Made by a program: the position numbers and the translations under genes. Under the pieces are notes generated by a model. The model worked only from the letters and a program-made list of their open reading frames with translations, made no database searches and was not told the origin of the DNA. Positions 16,760 through 24,070 of a DNA stretch of 34,761 nucleotides are shown in pieces. The stretch's first letter is position 1, and the number at the start of each line of letters is the position of its first letter. The DNA comes from Bin55 sp028819195. Its GTDB lineage: Bacteria > Pseudomonadota > Gammaproteobacteria > Pseudomonadales > Azotimanducaceae. The DNA is taken from positions 1-34,761 of the forward strand of contig JAPPMF010000010.1 in assembly GCA_028819195.1 (NCBI GenBank), given 5' to 3'.

Positions 16760-17679
16760 ATGCCCGGCAAATCAAAACGAGTCGGTTTGAATGTCTTTCA
16801 ATTATTCGATTCATTCCCTGATGAAATGACCGCAACTGAATGGTTTGAGAAAGTGTTTTGGGCGGAAGGTCGAGTATGCGGACATTGTGGAAGTGACCGT
16901 ATAGTTGAACGCAAAAACCATAAACCTATGCCATATCGCTGTAAAGATTGTCGTAAGGATTTTAGTGTACGGACTGGGACGGTTATGCAACACAGTAAAA
17001 TTCCACTACGCAAATGGGTGGTAGCGATCTACCAGATAACGACTAGCTTGAAAGGTACGTCAAGTATGAAACTCCATCGTGATTTGGATGTTTCGTATGC
17101 ATGTGCTTGGCATTTATCCCATCGTATTCGTGAAGCATGGGATCAATTTGTCGACGAGAAATTCGATGGTGAGAACGAAGTCGATGAGAGTTATTTCGGC
17201 GGAAAGGAAGCGAGTAAACATAACTCTGACAAATTAAATGCAGGTCGTAGAGTAGTAGATAAAACTGCAGTCGCAGGTGTTAAAAACCGCGAGACCAAGC
17301 AAGTAAGGGCACGAATAGTACAACGTACCGATAGTCGCACACTATAGAGTTTCGTAGGGGCGCATGTCGAAGAAGGGGCTACTGTTTACACCGACGAATC
17401 AAAAGCATATCAAGGTTTAGTTGATTTTGAATATCAATCAGTCAAACGCAGTGTCGGGAGTTTGTGAAGGATATGGCGTCTACTAATGGGATCGAATCAT
17501 TCTGGGCAATGTTAAAACGGGGATATTTTGGCACTTATCACAAAATGAGTGCTAAACATCTCAGTCGTTATGTCAGTGAATTTGTCGTACGTCATAATCT
17601 TCGAGAACGTGATACCATAGAACAGATGATCTGCTTAACCCGACTGATGAAAGGTAAGAGTTGCAGTACAAGAAATTAG
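16760..17679 (+). pseudogene. ISXO2-like (IS1595 family) transposase, broken by a stop and a frameshift
   Basis: The reading frame starts at ATG 16760 after GAGGAG. It has an N-terminal zinc ribbon (CGHCGS ... YRCKDCRKDF) and the family segment SVRTGTVMQHSKIPLRKW. The first catalytic Asp is in NEVDESYFGG. The frame is interrupted by TAG at 17345-17347. It resumes in the same frame with the second Asp (VYTDESKAYQ), then shifts by one base near 17457. The last catalytic part, MASTNGIESFWAMLKRG, and the C terminus are read from about 17464 to 17679. All DDE-region motifs are recognisable, so the damage is recent, but no functional transposase should be made unless both lesions are bypassed. An intact copy elsewhere could still mobilise the element. 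Confidence 0.9.
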
Positions 17680-17699
17680 TTACATAGGAGAAATAGTCA

Positions 17700-18149
17700 A
17701 TGTCAGAAAAATCTGTGAAAACAAAAAATAAAACCCGCTTGGTAGCATTGTTTCTATTCATTGCTCTCGCTGGCTCGGCGAACGATCTGACACAAGAAGA
17801 GGCAAATTTGTATCACGAGCTCAACACTATTGTTCCGGCGATCAGCGATTTAGCTTATCAAGTAGGCTATCAAACCGCATCGATTAAAGCAGCGCAGATT
17901 TTCGCCACCGAAACAGAAGCTGAAGAATTTTGCAAGGATACGACTCTACCGATTACGAAAAAAGTCGTCGAGGAATTTATCAAAAAAATCTCACCGGATC
18001 CCAATGAAATGCTCGATACTATTGCTATGGGAGTTTTCTGGCGATTAGAAGAAGCAACTGATAACGTGGAAGGTTGTGGTATTACAGAGATCATTACCGA
18101 ACGAATAGAATATTGGTATGAACAACTGGAAGGTGTCAGCAATGAATGA
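17700..18149 (+). CDS. Secreted hypothetical protein, passenger of the IS1595-type element
   Basis: A 149-residue protein with a positively charged N terminus, a hydrophobic core LVALFLFIALAG and a likely signal-peptidase site after GSA (residue 27). The mature part is helical and acidic, with two cysteines (Cys78 and Cys126) that could form a disulfide in the periplasm. No family is recognised. AGGAGA lies a few bases before the ATG. It starts 20 bp after the transposase remnant and may share its transcript. Confidence 0.65.
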   Translation: MSEKSVKTKNKTRLVALFLFIALAGSANDLTQEEANLYHELNTIVPAISDLAYQVGYQTASIKAAQIFATETEAEEFCKDTTLPITKKVVEEFIKKISPDPNEMLDTIAMGVFWRLEEATDNVEGCGITEIITERIEYWYEQLEGVSNE

Positions 18150-18226
18150 CGATAACATAGTAAGAAGAAGTAGATGAAGAAAATCAATAATACACAGATA
18201 CCTTAACTTTACGGAGTAAAAAAACT

Positions 18227-18502
18227 ATGGAAACTAAATTAGAAGAAAGTTTTGACGATCTTTTAGAAACAGAATCAGCGTTCTATGAGAAAAATCGAAC
18301 CGAACTTTTGATGAAATATCCAAACCGATTTCTCTTAATTCGCGGGGATAAGGTACATGGCGACTTCCCAACTCAAGGCCACGCGATTACAGAAGGAGTC
18401 CGTGAGTTCGGTTCTACCCCTTTTTTAGTGCGATTAGCCGGTGAAGAGCCTTTAGTTCTCACGGCGCCAGCATTAACATTGGGGATATTACAGTGCCAGT
18501 AA
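18227..18502 (+). CDS. DUF5678-like small protein
   Basis: A 91-residue protein. The stretch LMKYPNRFLLIRGDKVHGDF followed by TQGHAITEGVREFG and PFLVRLAG matches the pattern of DUF5678 proteins (a short beta-alpha-beta unit with KYPGKFVLI- and FLVR-like ends). Its function is unknown. Its last 10 bp overlap the GTG start of the retropepsin-like gene, so the two are translationally coupled. From memory, DUF5678 genes are often found beside retropepsin-like genes in other bacteria, which supports both calls. ACGGAG lies about 10 bases before the ATG. Confidence 0.65.
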   Translation: METKLEESFDDLLETESAFYEKNRTELLMKYPNRFLLIRGDKVHGDFPTQGHAITEGVREFGSTPFLVRLAGEEPLVLTAPALTLGILQCQ

Positions 18503-18969
18503 TAACGATCAGACCAATAGGTTTTCAAACCAATCCGGACGGCACACAAAAACCAATTAGTCCTATCGAGATTTTACAACGTCAAGGGCCTTGTTTAGAA
18601 GCAACTATTACAGTTTCAGATGCGCAACAAGCCGCGTTATCAGAACGTGGTGAACAAGCAAAATCGCTGACTGGTCTTGTTATGTTCGATACAGGAGCAA
18701 GTGTAAGTTGTTTTGATCAAAAGATAGCGCAAGATATAGAGCTTGTTATTGTAGATAAAGGAAATATGATCTCTGCCTCACATGAGAATCATCCTGTTCC
18801 GATTTTCGCTGGGAAGATCATCTTACCCGGTTTAAATGTAAATATAGAACGAGGAATGGGTGCTAATTTAGCACCTCAAAACTTAATAGCCTTGATCGGC
18901 AGGGATATATTACAACTAGGAACTTTATTCTATAACGGAGCTGACGGTTCAGTTTGTTTCTCAATTTAA
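18493..18969 (+). CDS. Retropepsin-like aspartic protease domain protein
   Basis: A 158-residue protein with the single-domain aspartic-protease signature. VMFDTGASVSCF has the catalytic Asp66 in DTGA. A central strand-flap region is rich in hydrophobic residues (EIVIVDKG-like to KIILPGLNV). The second signature, LIALIGRDILQLGTLFYNG at about 131-149, corresponds to the ILGRD motif of retropepsin-like proteins. Such proteins are expected to act as dimers. No signal peptide is seen, so it is probably cytoplasmic. The start is GTG and overlaps the DUF5678-like gene. Its substrate is unknown; carriage inside an IS-type element is unusual. Confidence 0.75.
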   Translation: MPVITIRPIGFQTNPDGTQKPISPIEILQRQGPCLEATITVSDAQQAALSERGEQAKSLTGLVMFDTGASVSCFDQKIAQDIELVIVDKGNMISASHENHPVPIFAGKIILPGLNVNIERGMGANLAPQNLIALIGRDILQLGTLFYNGADGSVCFSI

Positions 18970-18978
18970 GTATTCTAA

Positions 18979-19116
18979 ATGAAATCCATTGCTAACGCCC
19001 CCGCCGTAAAACAACCGAAACGTGAACCTCGAAGCGCTGAGGAACTGGCATTATCTCTGAGGACACCCGCACTGCGAACCGCCATCGCCAAGCGGAAGAA
19101 AGCGACCAAGAAATAA
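18979..19116 (+). CDS. Small basic protein at the right end of the IS1595-type element
   Basis: A 45-residue ORF starting MKSIANAPAVKQPKREP and ending KRKKATKK. It is Ala-, Lys- and Arg-rich, with a predicted helix from about 20 to 38. It begins 9 bp after the retropepsin-like stop and is the last frame before the right inverted repeat. Its codons (GCC, CTG, ACC, AAG, CGG) are much richer in G+C than those of neighbouring genes, which suggests a separate origin. A nucleic-acid-binding role would fit the charge, but nothing proves it. No strong Shine-Dalgarno is visible. Confidence 0.45.
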   Translation: MKSIANAPAVKQPKREPRSAEELALSLRTPALRTAIAKRKKATKK

Positions 19117-19152
19117 TGATGATTCTAATCTCCATAGGAGAATTATAAGGAG

Positions 19153-19176
19153 TTTGGGTAGTTATCCCTATAATTC
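19153..19176 (-). repeat. Right terminal inverted repeat
   Basis: This is the exact reverse complement, over 24 bp, of 16690-16713. It closes the IS1595-type element 37 bp after the last passenger ORF. Confidence 0.9.
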
Positions 19177-19178
19177 TA

Positions 19179-19186
19179 TAAAATGT
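19179..19186. repeat. Right target-site duplication of the IS1595-type element
   Basis: TAAAATGT follows the right end and matches the left flank TAAAATAT in 7 of 8 positions. Removing the element and one copy would place the 132-residue membrane-protein gene about 50 bp after the end of cmoA. Confidence 0.7.
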
Positions 19187-19227
19187 TATAACTAGTCCTT
19201 ATTAACACTCAGAGCATAATACCCAGC

Positions 19228-19959
19228 TCATGCCGTTGATAGCATTGATACCCAGTTCATGCATTGAAACCACGGTTTCACATTCTGAAAACCAATGCGT
19301 TGCAAACGTAATAAATGAGTAACCAAACTTTCCGGAAACTCAACATTTGCCAATGCGAGTTTCGATTGTTCTATTTCTAAATCTGAGTACCCATTACCCC
19401 TCTTAAACGCATCATGCAAGAGTTCAAATTCCTGGTCGATTTGCACATTTTCTGAGAGAATTAAGATACCTCCAGGTCGTAACTTTCGATGGATTCTGTT
19501 CAGCGCTTTATCGCGATCGCGAATCGGTAAGTATTGCAGTGCAAAATTTAAAATCACAACATCGCACTCTTCCAAATTCACTGACCTAATATCACCATGT
19601 TTGAATTCGACTCGGGAATCAATAACGTTCTCACGCGCCTTCACTAACATCGCTTTCGATGAGTCTATACCTACAATCGAGACATCACGATCTTTGATAC
19701 TCATTAGAATCGACCTTATAGTATTGCCTAACGCACACCCTAAATCATAGCATTTGTCGCCTTCGCAGAGATGTTCCCCTACGATAGTCCCAGTTAATTG
19801 AGTCAGGGTTTCGTAACCGGGTGTGCTCCGTTTTTGCATATCGGCAAAAACGGTTGCAACGCGATGATCAAATACAAAGTCTCCGATGTTATCGATTTTG
19901 TCAGCATATAGTTTATCGGTGTGGAAATCATTAACCGATTTTGTTTCATCTTTTAACAT
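19228..19959 (-). CDS. cmoA: Carboxy-S-adenosyl-L-methionine synthase
   Basis: CmoA converts SAM and prephenate to carboxy-SAM, used by CmoB for the uridine-5-oxyacetate modification at tRNA position 34. Diagnostic stretches are GDFVFDHRVATVFADMQKRS, PGYETL, the SAM loop YDLGCALGNT (71-80), GIDSSKAML, VVILNFALQYLP, DAFKRGNGYSDLEIEQ and WFQCMNW near the C terminus. At 243 residues the length is normal. CmoB, its usual partner, is not in the window. The gene diverges from ppk1 with only 35 bp between the start codons, so their promoters must overlap or the transcripts are leaderless. No Shine-Dalgarno is seen. Confidence 0.92.
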   Translation of the reverse strand: MLKDETKSVNDFHTDKLYADKIDNIGDFVFDHRVATVFADMQKRSTPGYETLTQLTGTIVGEHLCEGDKCYDLGCALGNTIRSILMSIKDRDVSIVGIDSSKAMLVKARENVIDSRVEFKHGDIRSVNLEECDVVILNFALQYLPIRDRDKALNRIHRKLRPGGILILSENVQIDQEFELLHDAFKRGNGYSDLEIEQSKLALANVEFPESLVTHLLRLQRIGFQNVKPWFQCMNWVSMLSTA

Positions 19960-19994
19960 GGTAAAATATATTAACAGAATACAATGAATTTACA

Positions 19995-22097
19995 ATGACT
20001 GACATGGATTTGGATAGTCCCGATTTATTCATCAATCGAGAACTCTCATTAATCGAGTTTAACCGGCGCGTATTGGCGCAAGCAAAACGCGACTCCTATC
20101 CGTTGCTGGAACGTTTACGATTCCTTTGTATTGCTAGCGCCAACATGGATGAGTTTTTTGAAATCCGTGTTGGTGGTCTGCGTCAACAAGTCGATTTCGG
20201 CTCGCAACAGCGTGGTCCAGATAACCTTTCGGCACAAGAACAACTCGACCACGTCCGCGTCAGGACCCGGGAACTAGTAAACGAACAATACCAAGTTCTC
20301 AATGAACAACTGCTTCCAGACTTACGGGCACATGGGATCTACTTCCTTCGTCGGGACGAGTGGAGTGACAATCAGAAACGCTGGTTAGAAGAATACTTCC
20401 ATCGCGAGTTATCGCCGATTTTAAACCCCATTGGACTTGATCCAGCACACCCGTTTCCACGTCTGCTGAACAAGATTTTAAACTTTGTTGTAACACTAGA
20501 AGGACAAGATGCCTTCGGACGACATAGTCGACTCGCCGTCGTACAAGCCCCACGAGTGTTACCAAGACTCGTTCAACTACCCAAGGATATCTCGACAAAT
20601 CCATGGGATTTAGTATTTTTATCGTCCATTATTCATGCTCATGTAGACGAAATGTTTCAAGGTATGACGGTGACAGGATGTCACCAATTTAGAGTGACTC
20701 GAAATAGTGATCTATGGGTTGATGAAGAAGAGATCACTGACCTCAGACATGCACTTGAAGGGGAACTCCCCAGTCGCCGTTTCGGCGACGAGGTACGACT
20801 CGAAATCGACAAAAACTGTCCAAAGTACTTGCGAGAATTACTCCGAACACAATTTGATCTCGCGTCCGACGACGTATATCTATGCAGCGGACCGGTCAAT
20901 CTGATGCGATTAAATCAAATCTACGAACTCATCCAAGAGCCAAAGCTCACTTTTTCCGGACTCACTCCAGTCGTTCCCAAAGCAATTCAGCAGTCGTCGA
21001 ATATGTTTAGTTTGATCGCCGAAGGGGATGTACTACTACACCACCCGTTTCAGTCTTTCGCTCCAGTGCTAGACTTCTTACGTCAAGCCGCGCAAGACCC
21101 CGATGTCCTTTCGATCAGACAAACTCTCTACCGTACTGGATCTGATTCACAAGTGGTGAGAACACTAACTGATGCCGCACGTAGTGGTAAAGAAGTACTC
21201 GTCGTGATCGAATTACGGGCACGATTTGATGAAGCCGATAACATTGAACTTGCTACTCAGTTGCAAGCAGCGGGTGCACAAGTAGTTTATGGTGTCGTCA
21301 GGTATAAAACACATGCAAAAATGATCGTCGTCACACGGCGTGAACGAGGTGGCTTACGCCGTTATGTGCATTTAGGAACTGGGAATTATCACTCAAAGAC
21401 AAGTCGAGTCTATACCGATTGCGGACTGTTGACTTGTGATGCCGAAATTGGCGAAGATGTACAACAACTGTTCCGTCAAATTACGTCCACCGGTCAATCG
21501 GGTCAACTGAAAAAAATATTGCAATCGCCGTTTACTTTGTACAACCGAATGTGCGAACACATTCAGCAAGAAATCAACAATCATAAAGCTGGCAAACCTG
21601 CAAGAATCATTGCGAAGATGAATGCGCTCGTCGAACCGACCATTATTAAAGAGCTTTACCGAGCATCTCAAGCGGGGGTCTCGATTCAGTTAATTGTGAG
21701 AGGAATTTGTGCGCTGAGACCAGGAATACCAGGAGTATCTGAAACCATTGAAGTACGGTCGATCATTGGGCGATTCCTAGAACATTCACGGGTGTTCAGG
21801 TTTGAAAATGGTGGCGAACCAATCACCTATTTATCAAGTGCCGATTGGATGGCGAGAAACTTCTTTGCACGCGTCGAAACTGGTTTTCCGATCCAAGACC
21901 CGGTCCTAGCCCAAAGAATCTATGACGAATGTTTATCGCCATACCTGCAAGATAATTCACAAGCATGGATACTGAACGCTGATGGTTCATATGAACCCAT
22001 AACAGAAACAAAGGATGTAATCTGCGCCCAAGAGAAACTATTAGCCTACTACAACGGAACGAGCTTAGAACAACTACGTTCAACGGTCTCTCAGTGA
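19995..22097 (+). CDS. ppk: Polyphosphate kinase 1
   Basis: PPK1 reversibly makes inorganic polyphosphate from ATP. The 700-residue protein starts with the N domain (FINRELSLIEFNRRVLAQA, ANMDEFFEIRVGG). The H domain and the two C-terminal domains include HHPFQSFAPVLDFL, SIRQTLYRTGSDSQVV and YKTHAKMIVVTRRE, where His440 is the autophosphorylated residue, and then GTGNYHSKTSRVYTDCGLLT. The gene was originally convergent with ppx, and its 3' end is repeated in decayed form at 26945-27126. A TACAAT box at 19980-19985 sits about 10 bases before the ATG. With no Shine-Dalgarno, the message may be nearly leaderless. Confidence 0.97.
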   Translation: MTDMDLDSPDLFINRELSLIEFNRRVLAQAKRDSYPLLERLRFLCIASANMDEFFEIRVGGLRQQVDFGSQQRGPDNLSAQEQLDHVRVRTRELVNEQYQVLNEQLLPDLRAHGIYFLRRDEWSDNQKRWLEEYFHRELSPILNPIGLDPAHPFPRLLNKILNFVVTLEGQDAFGRHSRLAVVQAPRVLPRLVQLPKDISTNPWDLVFLSSIIHAHVDEMFQGMTVTGCHQFRVTRNSDLWVDEEEITDLRHALEGELPSRRFGDEVRLEIDKNCPKYLRELLRTQFDLASDDVYLCSGPVNLMRLNQIYELIQEPKLTFSGLTPVVPKAIQQSSNMFSLIAEGDVLLHHPFQSFAPVLDFLRQAAQDPDVLSIRQTLYRTGSDSQVVRTLTDAARSGKEVLVVIELRARFDEADNIELATQLQAAGAQVVYGVVRYKTHAKMIVVTRRERGGLRRYVHLGTGNYHSKTSRVYTDCGLLTCDAEIGEDVQQLFRQITSTGQSGQLKKILQSPFTLYNRMCEHIQQEINNHKAGKPARIIAKMNALVEPTIIKELYRASQAGVSIQLIVRGICALRPGIPGVSETIEVRSIIGRFLEHSRVFRFENGGEPITYLSSADWMARNFFARVETGFPIQDPVLAQRIYDECLSPYLQDNSQAWILNADGSYEPITETKDVICAQEKLLAYYNGTSLEQLRSTVSQ

Positions 22098-22846
22098 TAG
22101 TTTGCGATGGATCGAGCGAAGATATCGCATCTCACGTTCCATATCTATCACAGCGTGAGGTATTGGTGTTCTAACCACTTTTTCAGTAACTCTAAATGTA
22201 TCGTGAATGCATTCAAGGTTAACTTATTACGGGGGGACTGTCGCTTGTGCGATTCCGTCTTAACACTACTGCTAAACGTAACAAGATTGCAAGTTTTTTG
22301 ATTGACTTACCATCAGTCAGTTGTTTAGTCGGGAATTTTGCCGGTGTGCTAAGACTAGGTTAGCAACCATCATTTGTTCGCGCAGAAAAAACTAGGTAAG
22401 TCTAAGTTATGGAGTAAATACCTACGGTGGCTCAGTGTTACCGAATTCAACTAATTGTTGCCGTAAATCTCCTAACTGTTTTTTTATGAGTTCCGGAGAA
22501 TCTGCTGAATTGATCGCTTTTTGAATCGCTTGGATGGTACCGCTCGTTCCTAGTGCTAGCTCCCACGACTCGTCTGGAAAACAGCGTTTATATCCTTAGA
22601 ATTCCTCCATCATTCAATGGATAGTACGTTTAAATCCAGATTTTGTGATTCGACCTTTCAGGAAATATTTTTCAGTAATGGACGTGCACCCCATTTGTAA
22701 CTTCACCTCATGAGTTTCGAAGCTTTAACTGGTGATCAAACGAATGATTCGCGCCCAAATAGATAAGTCTAGCCTCTTCGCGTCCACTGATAATTTCGAT
22801 TTTGTGTCCTAAGATTTTTTTTCAGCTGTCTTAATGAACTCGTTTG
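21935..22846. repeat. Duplicated ppk1/ppx junction, left copy
   Basis: From about the last 50 codons of ppk1 onward, this stretch aligns in direct orientation with 26945-28316. Many identical runs are separated by point changes (roughly 85 percent identity by eye). The left copy lacks about 377 bp (junction near 22431, corresponding to 27459-27835) and about 55 bp (near 22722, corresponding to about 28133-28189). Similarity stops abruptly at about 22846, after GAACTCGTTTGAGTTTT. Confidence 0.9.
22098..22846 (-). pseudogene. Decayed exopolyphosphatase (ppx) remnant
   Basis: This is a truncated copy of the ppx gene at 27106-28650. It lacks the first 110 or so codons, a 377-bp internal segment and a further segment of about 55 bp. 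The latter removes the DIGGGST phosphate-binding motif that reads intact in the complete copy. The original ppx stop is also changed. Small indels disrupt what remains (for example near 22695-22712), and no long frame survives. It lies directly after the intact ppk1, in the position that the functional ppx must have held. Confidence 0.9.
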
Positions 22847-23022
22847 AGTTTTGATTTGTGTCTAGCTTCATATTCATTTGAGCTAGAAACTTCACTGACG
22901 AATTATCCCATGACAGGTCATCAATTGACTCACCCTCAAACAAGCACAGCGAGACACACCCTTACTTGTCTAAAATACCGATTCTTAATCAGACGATCAA
23001 GTGGGCACCCAGGTATCAATAA

Positions 23023-23460
23023 ATGAAGGAATTCCACATTCGCTTTTTCAACAATCGCAAAATCTTACACATAGTAGATCTTTTAACAGTGGACTTGGTT
23101 CAAATACCTAGCGTGCAAGGGGCATACATACTAGGCACAAGTGGAGAGACCATGTTAACGTATCCTTGGGCGACTTCTCCTGTGTTTTACATTGGCAAAG
23201 CAGACAACCTTCGTCAACGATTAAAGAGCCACAAAAAATATACCGAAGGCGCGATGCATGACTATAGAGATTGGTGGTGGCCACGCTATCAATACGGTGC
23301 GGCTTTCGGTGTTTCGTGTGCTTGGTTCCAATCTTTTAATAAAAGCCCAGCTTGGTTGGAAGCAAAATTAGTAGCTAATTTTTACGAGAATTTTGGCTCA
23401 ATTCCGGTTGCAAACACCAGTTGGCCAAAGGAACCGCAACATGGATCGAAAGACGATTAA
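23023..23460 (+). CDS. GIY-YIG superfamily protein
   Basis: A 145-residue protein built around a GIY-YIG nuclease-like domain. GAYIL (33-37) takes the place of GIY, and FYIGKADNLRQRLKSH (55-70) supplies YIG and the conserved Arg and His. WLEAKLVANFYENFG holds the metal-binding Glu113, and Asn131 lies in PVANTSW. The Tyr, Arg and Glu expected for catalysis all seem present, so cleavage activity is possible. Stand-alone GIY-YIG proteins occur in homing endonucleases, restriction systems and repair; the partner here is unknown. It lies in the island between the two ppk1/ppx copies, facing a convergent nuclease-like gene. No Shine-Dalgarno is visible. Confidence 0.75.
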   Translation: MKEFHIRFFNNRKILHIVDLLTVDLVQIPSVQGAYILGTSGETMLTYPWATSPVFYIGKADNLRQRLKSHKKYTEGAMHDYRDWWWPRYQYGAAFGVSCAWFQSFNKSPAWLEAKLVANFYENFGSIPVANTSWPKEPQHGSKDD

Positions 23461-24070
23461 TCAGACCAAAATTTAGATGTAATCTTTCCCAGCTAACGAT
23501 GCAACCACTTTCACAAGAGCCAAGATTGATCGGAGCGTGGGGAGGTGACTGTATTTCTATTCGATTGCACAGTCGTTTGTCATTAGTCATGGGAAGACAA
23601 CTATAGTAGATAAACATGCCGTAGCTCAAAGACGTGAAGAATGAATATAAGGACATCATGAAACAAGTCGTTCAAGCCATAATTCAGGCCGAAAAAAAGT
23701 CAAGAATGGAGCAGAACTGCGCTACCGACCAAAATTCCCAAATATTTAACTACAGTAAAGATCGTTGAAATGATTGAAAAGAACTCTAAATATGGGATTT
23801 CACTTGAACACCTTTAACACGGAATTTCTGACAGACCAATTTGCTTTTAAAAAGACCGCATAACTACTAAGTATCAGCAACGCAAGTTGTTACACGTTCA
23901 TTCTCATTCAATCACAACTCGTCTATCCTCCACGGATGGAAATTGCGCTCATAATTCCAATTTCTCCCTTCGCCATCAATTTTCTCTCTATCCAAATTAG
24001 CAGTGTATTAGATTGCGAAACACAAATGCATAGGAGTAACTCCCAAATTTCTAAACAAGGCTCTTGTTTG
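23461..24070. other. Intergenic stretch between two accessory genes
   Basis: A 610-bp stretch without a convincing long gene. A 36-residue frame (23658-23768, starting MKQVVQAIIQAEKKS) follows AAGGA with good spacing and could be the start of a truncated gene, but it ends early and has no recognisable family. A 61-residue frame overlapping the 3' end of the GIY-YIG gene is probably fortuitous. The stretch looks like decayed accessory DNA. Confidence 0.35.

Larger units (their letters stand above)
16688..19178 (+). mobile_element. IS1595-family element with four passenger ORFs
   Basis: A 2.5-kb element bounded by inverted repeats whose 24-bp core is perfect (16690-16713 and 19153-19176) and flanked by a near-perfect 8-bp direct repeat. 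It contains a degraded ISXO2-like transposase gene and, downstream on the same strand, four further ORFs with their own ribosome sites. A plain IS1595-family member is about 1 kb, so more than half of this element is passenger DNA. Passenger genes are known in some members of the family; this combination is not one I recall. The outermost bases differ between ends (GGG on the left, TAG in the same sense on the right), so the ends may have started to decay. Confidence 0.85.

Noticed and set aside
16760..17679. Programmed frameshift and readthrough making a functional transposase
   Set aside because: One lesion is a plain TAG without an evident recoding signal and the other a shift at a non-slippery sequence. 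IS1595-family transposases are normally a single frame.
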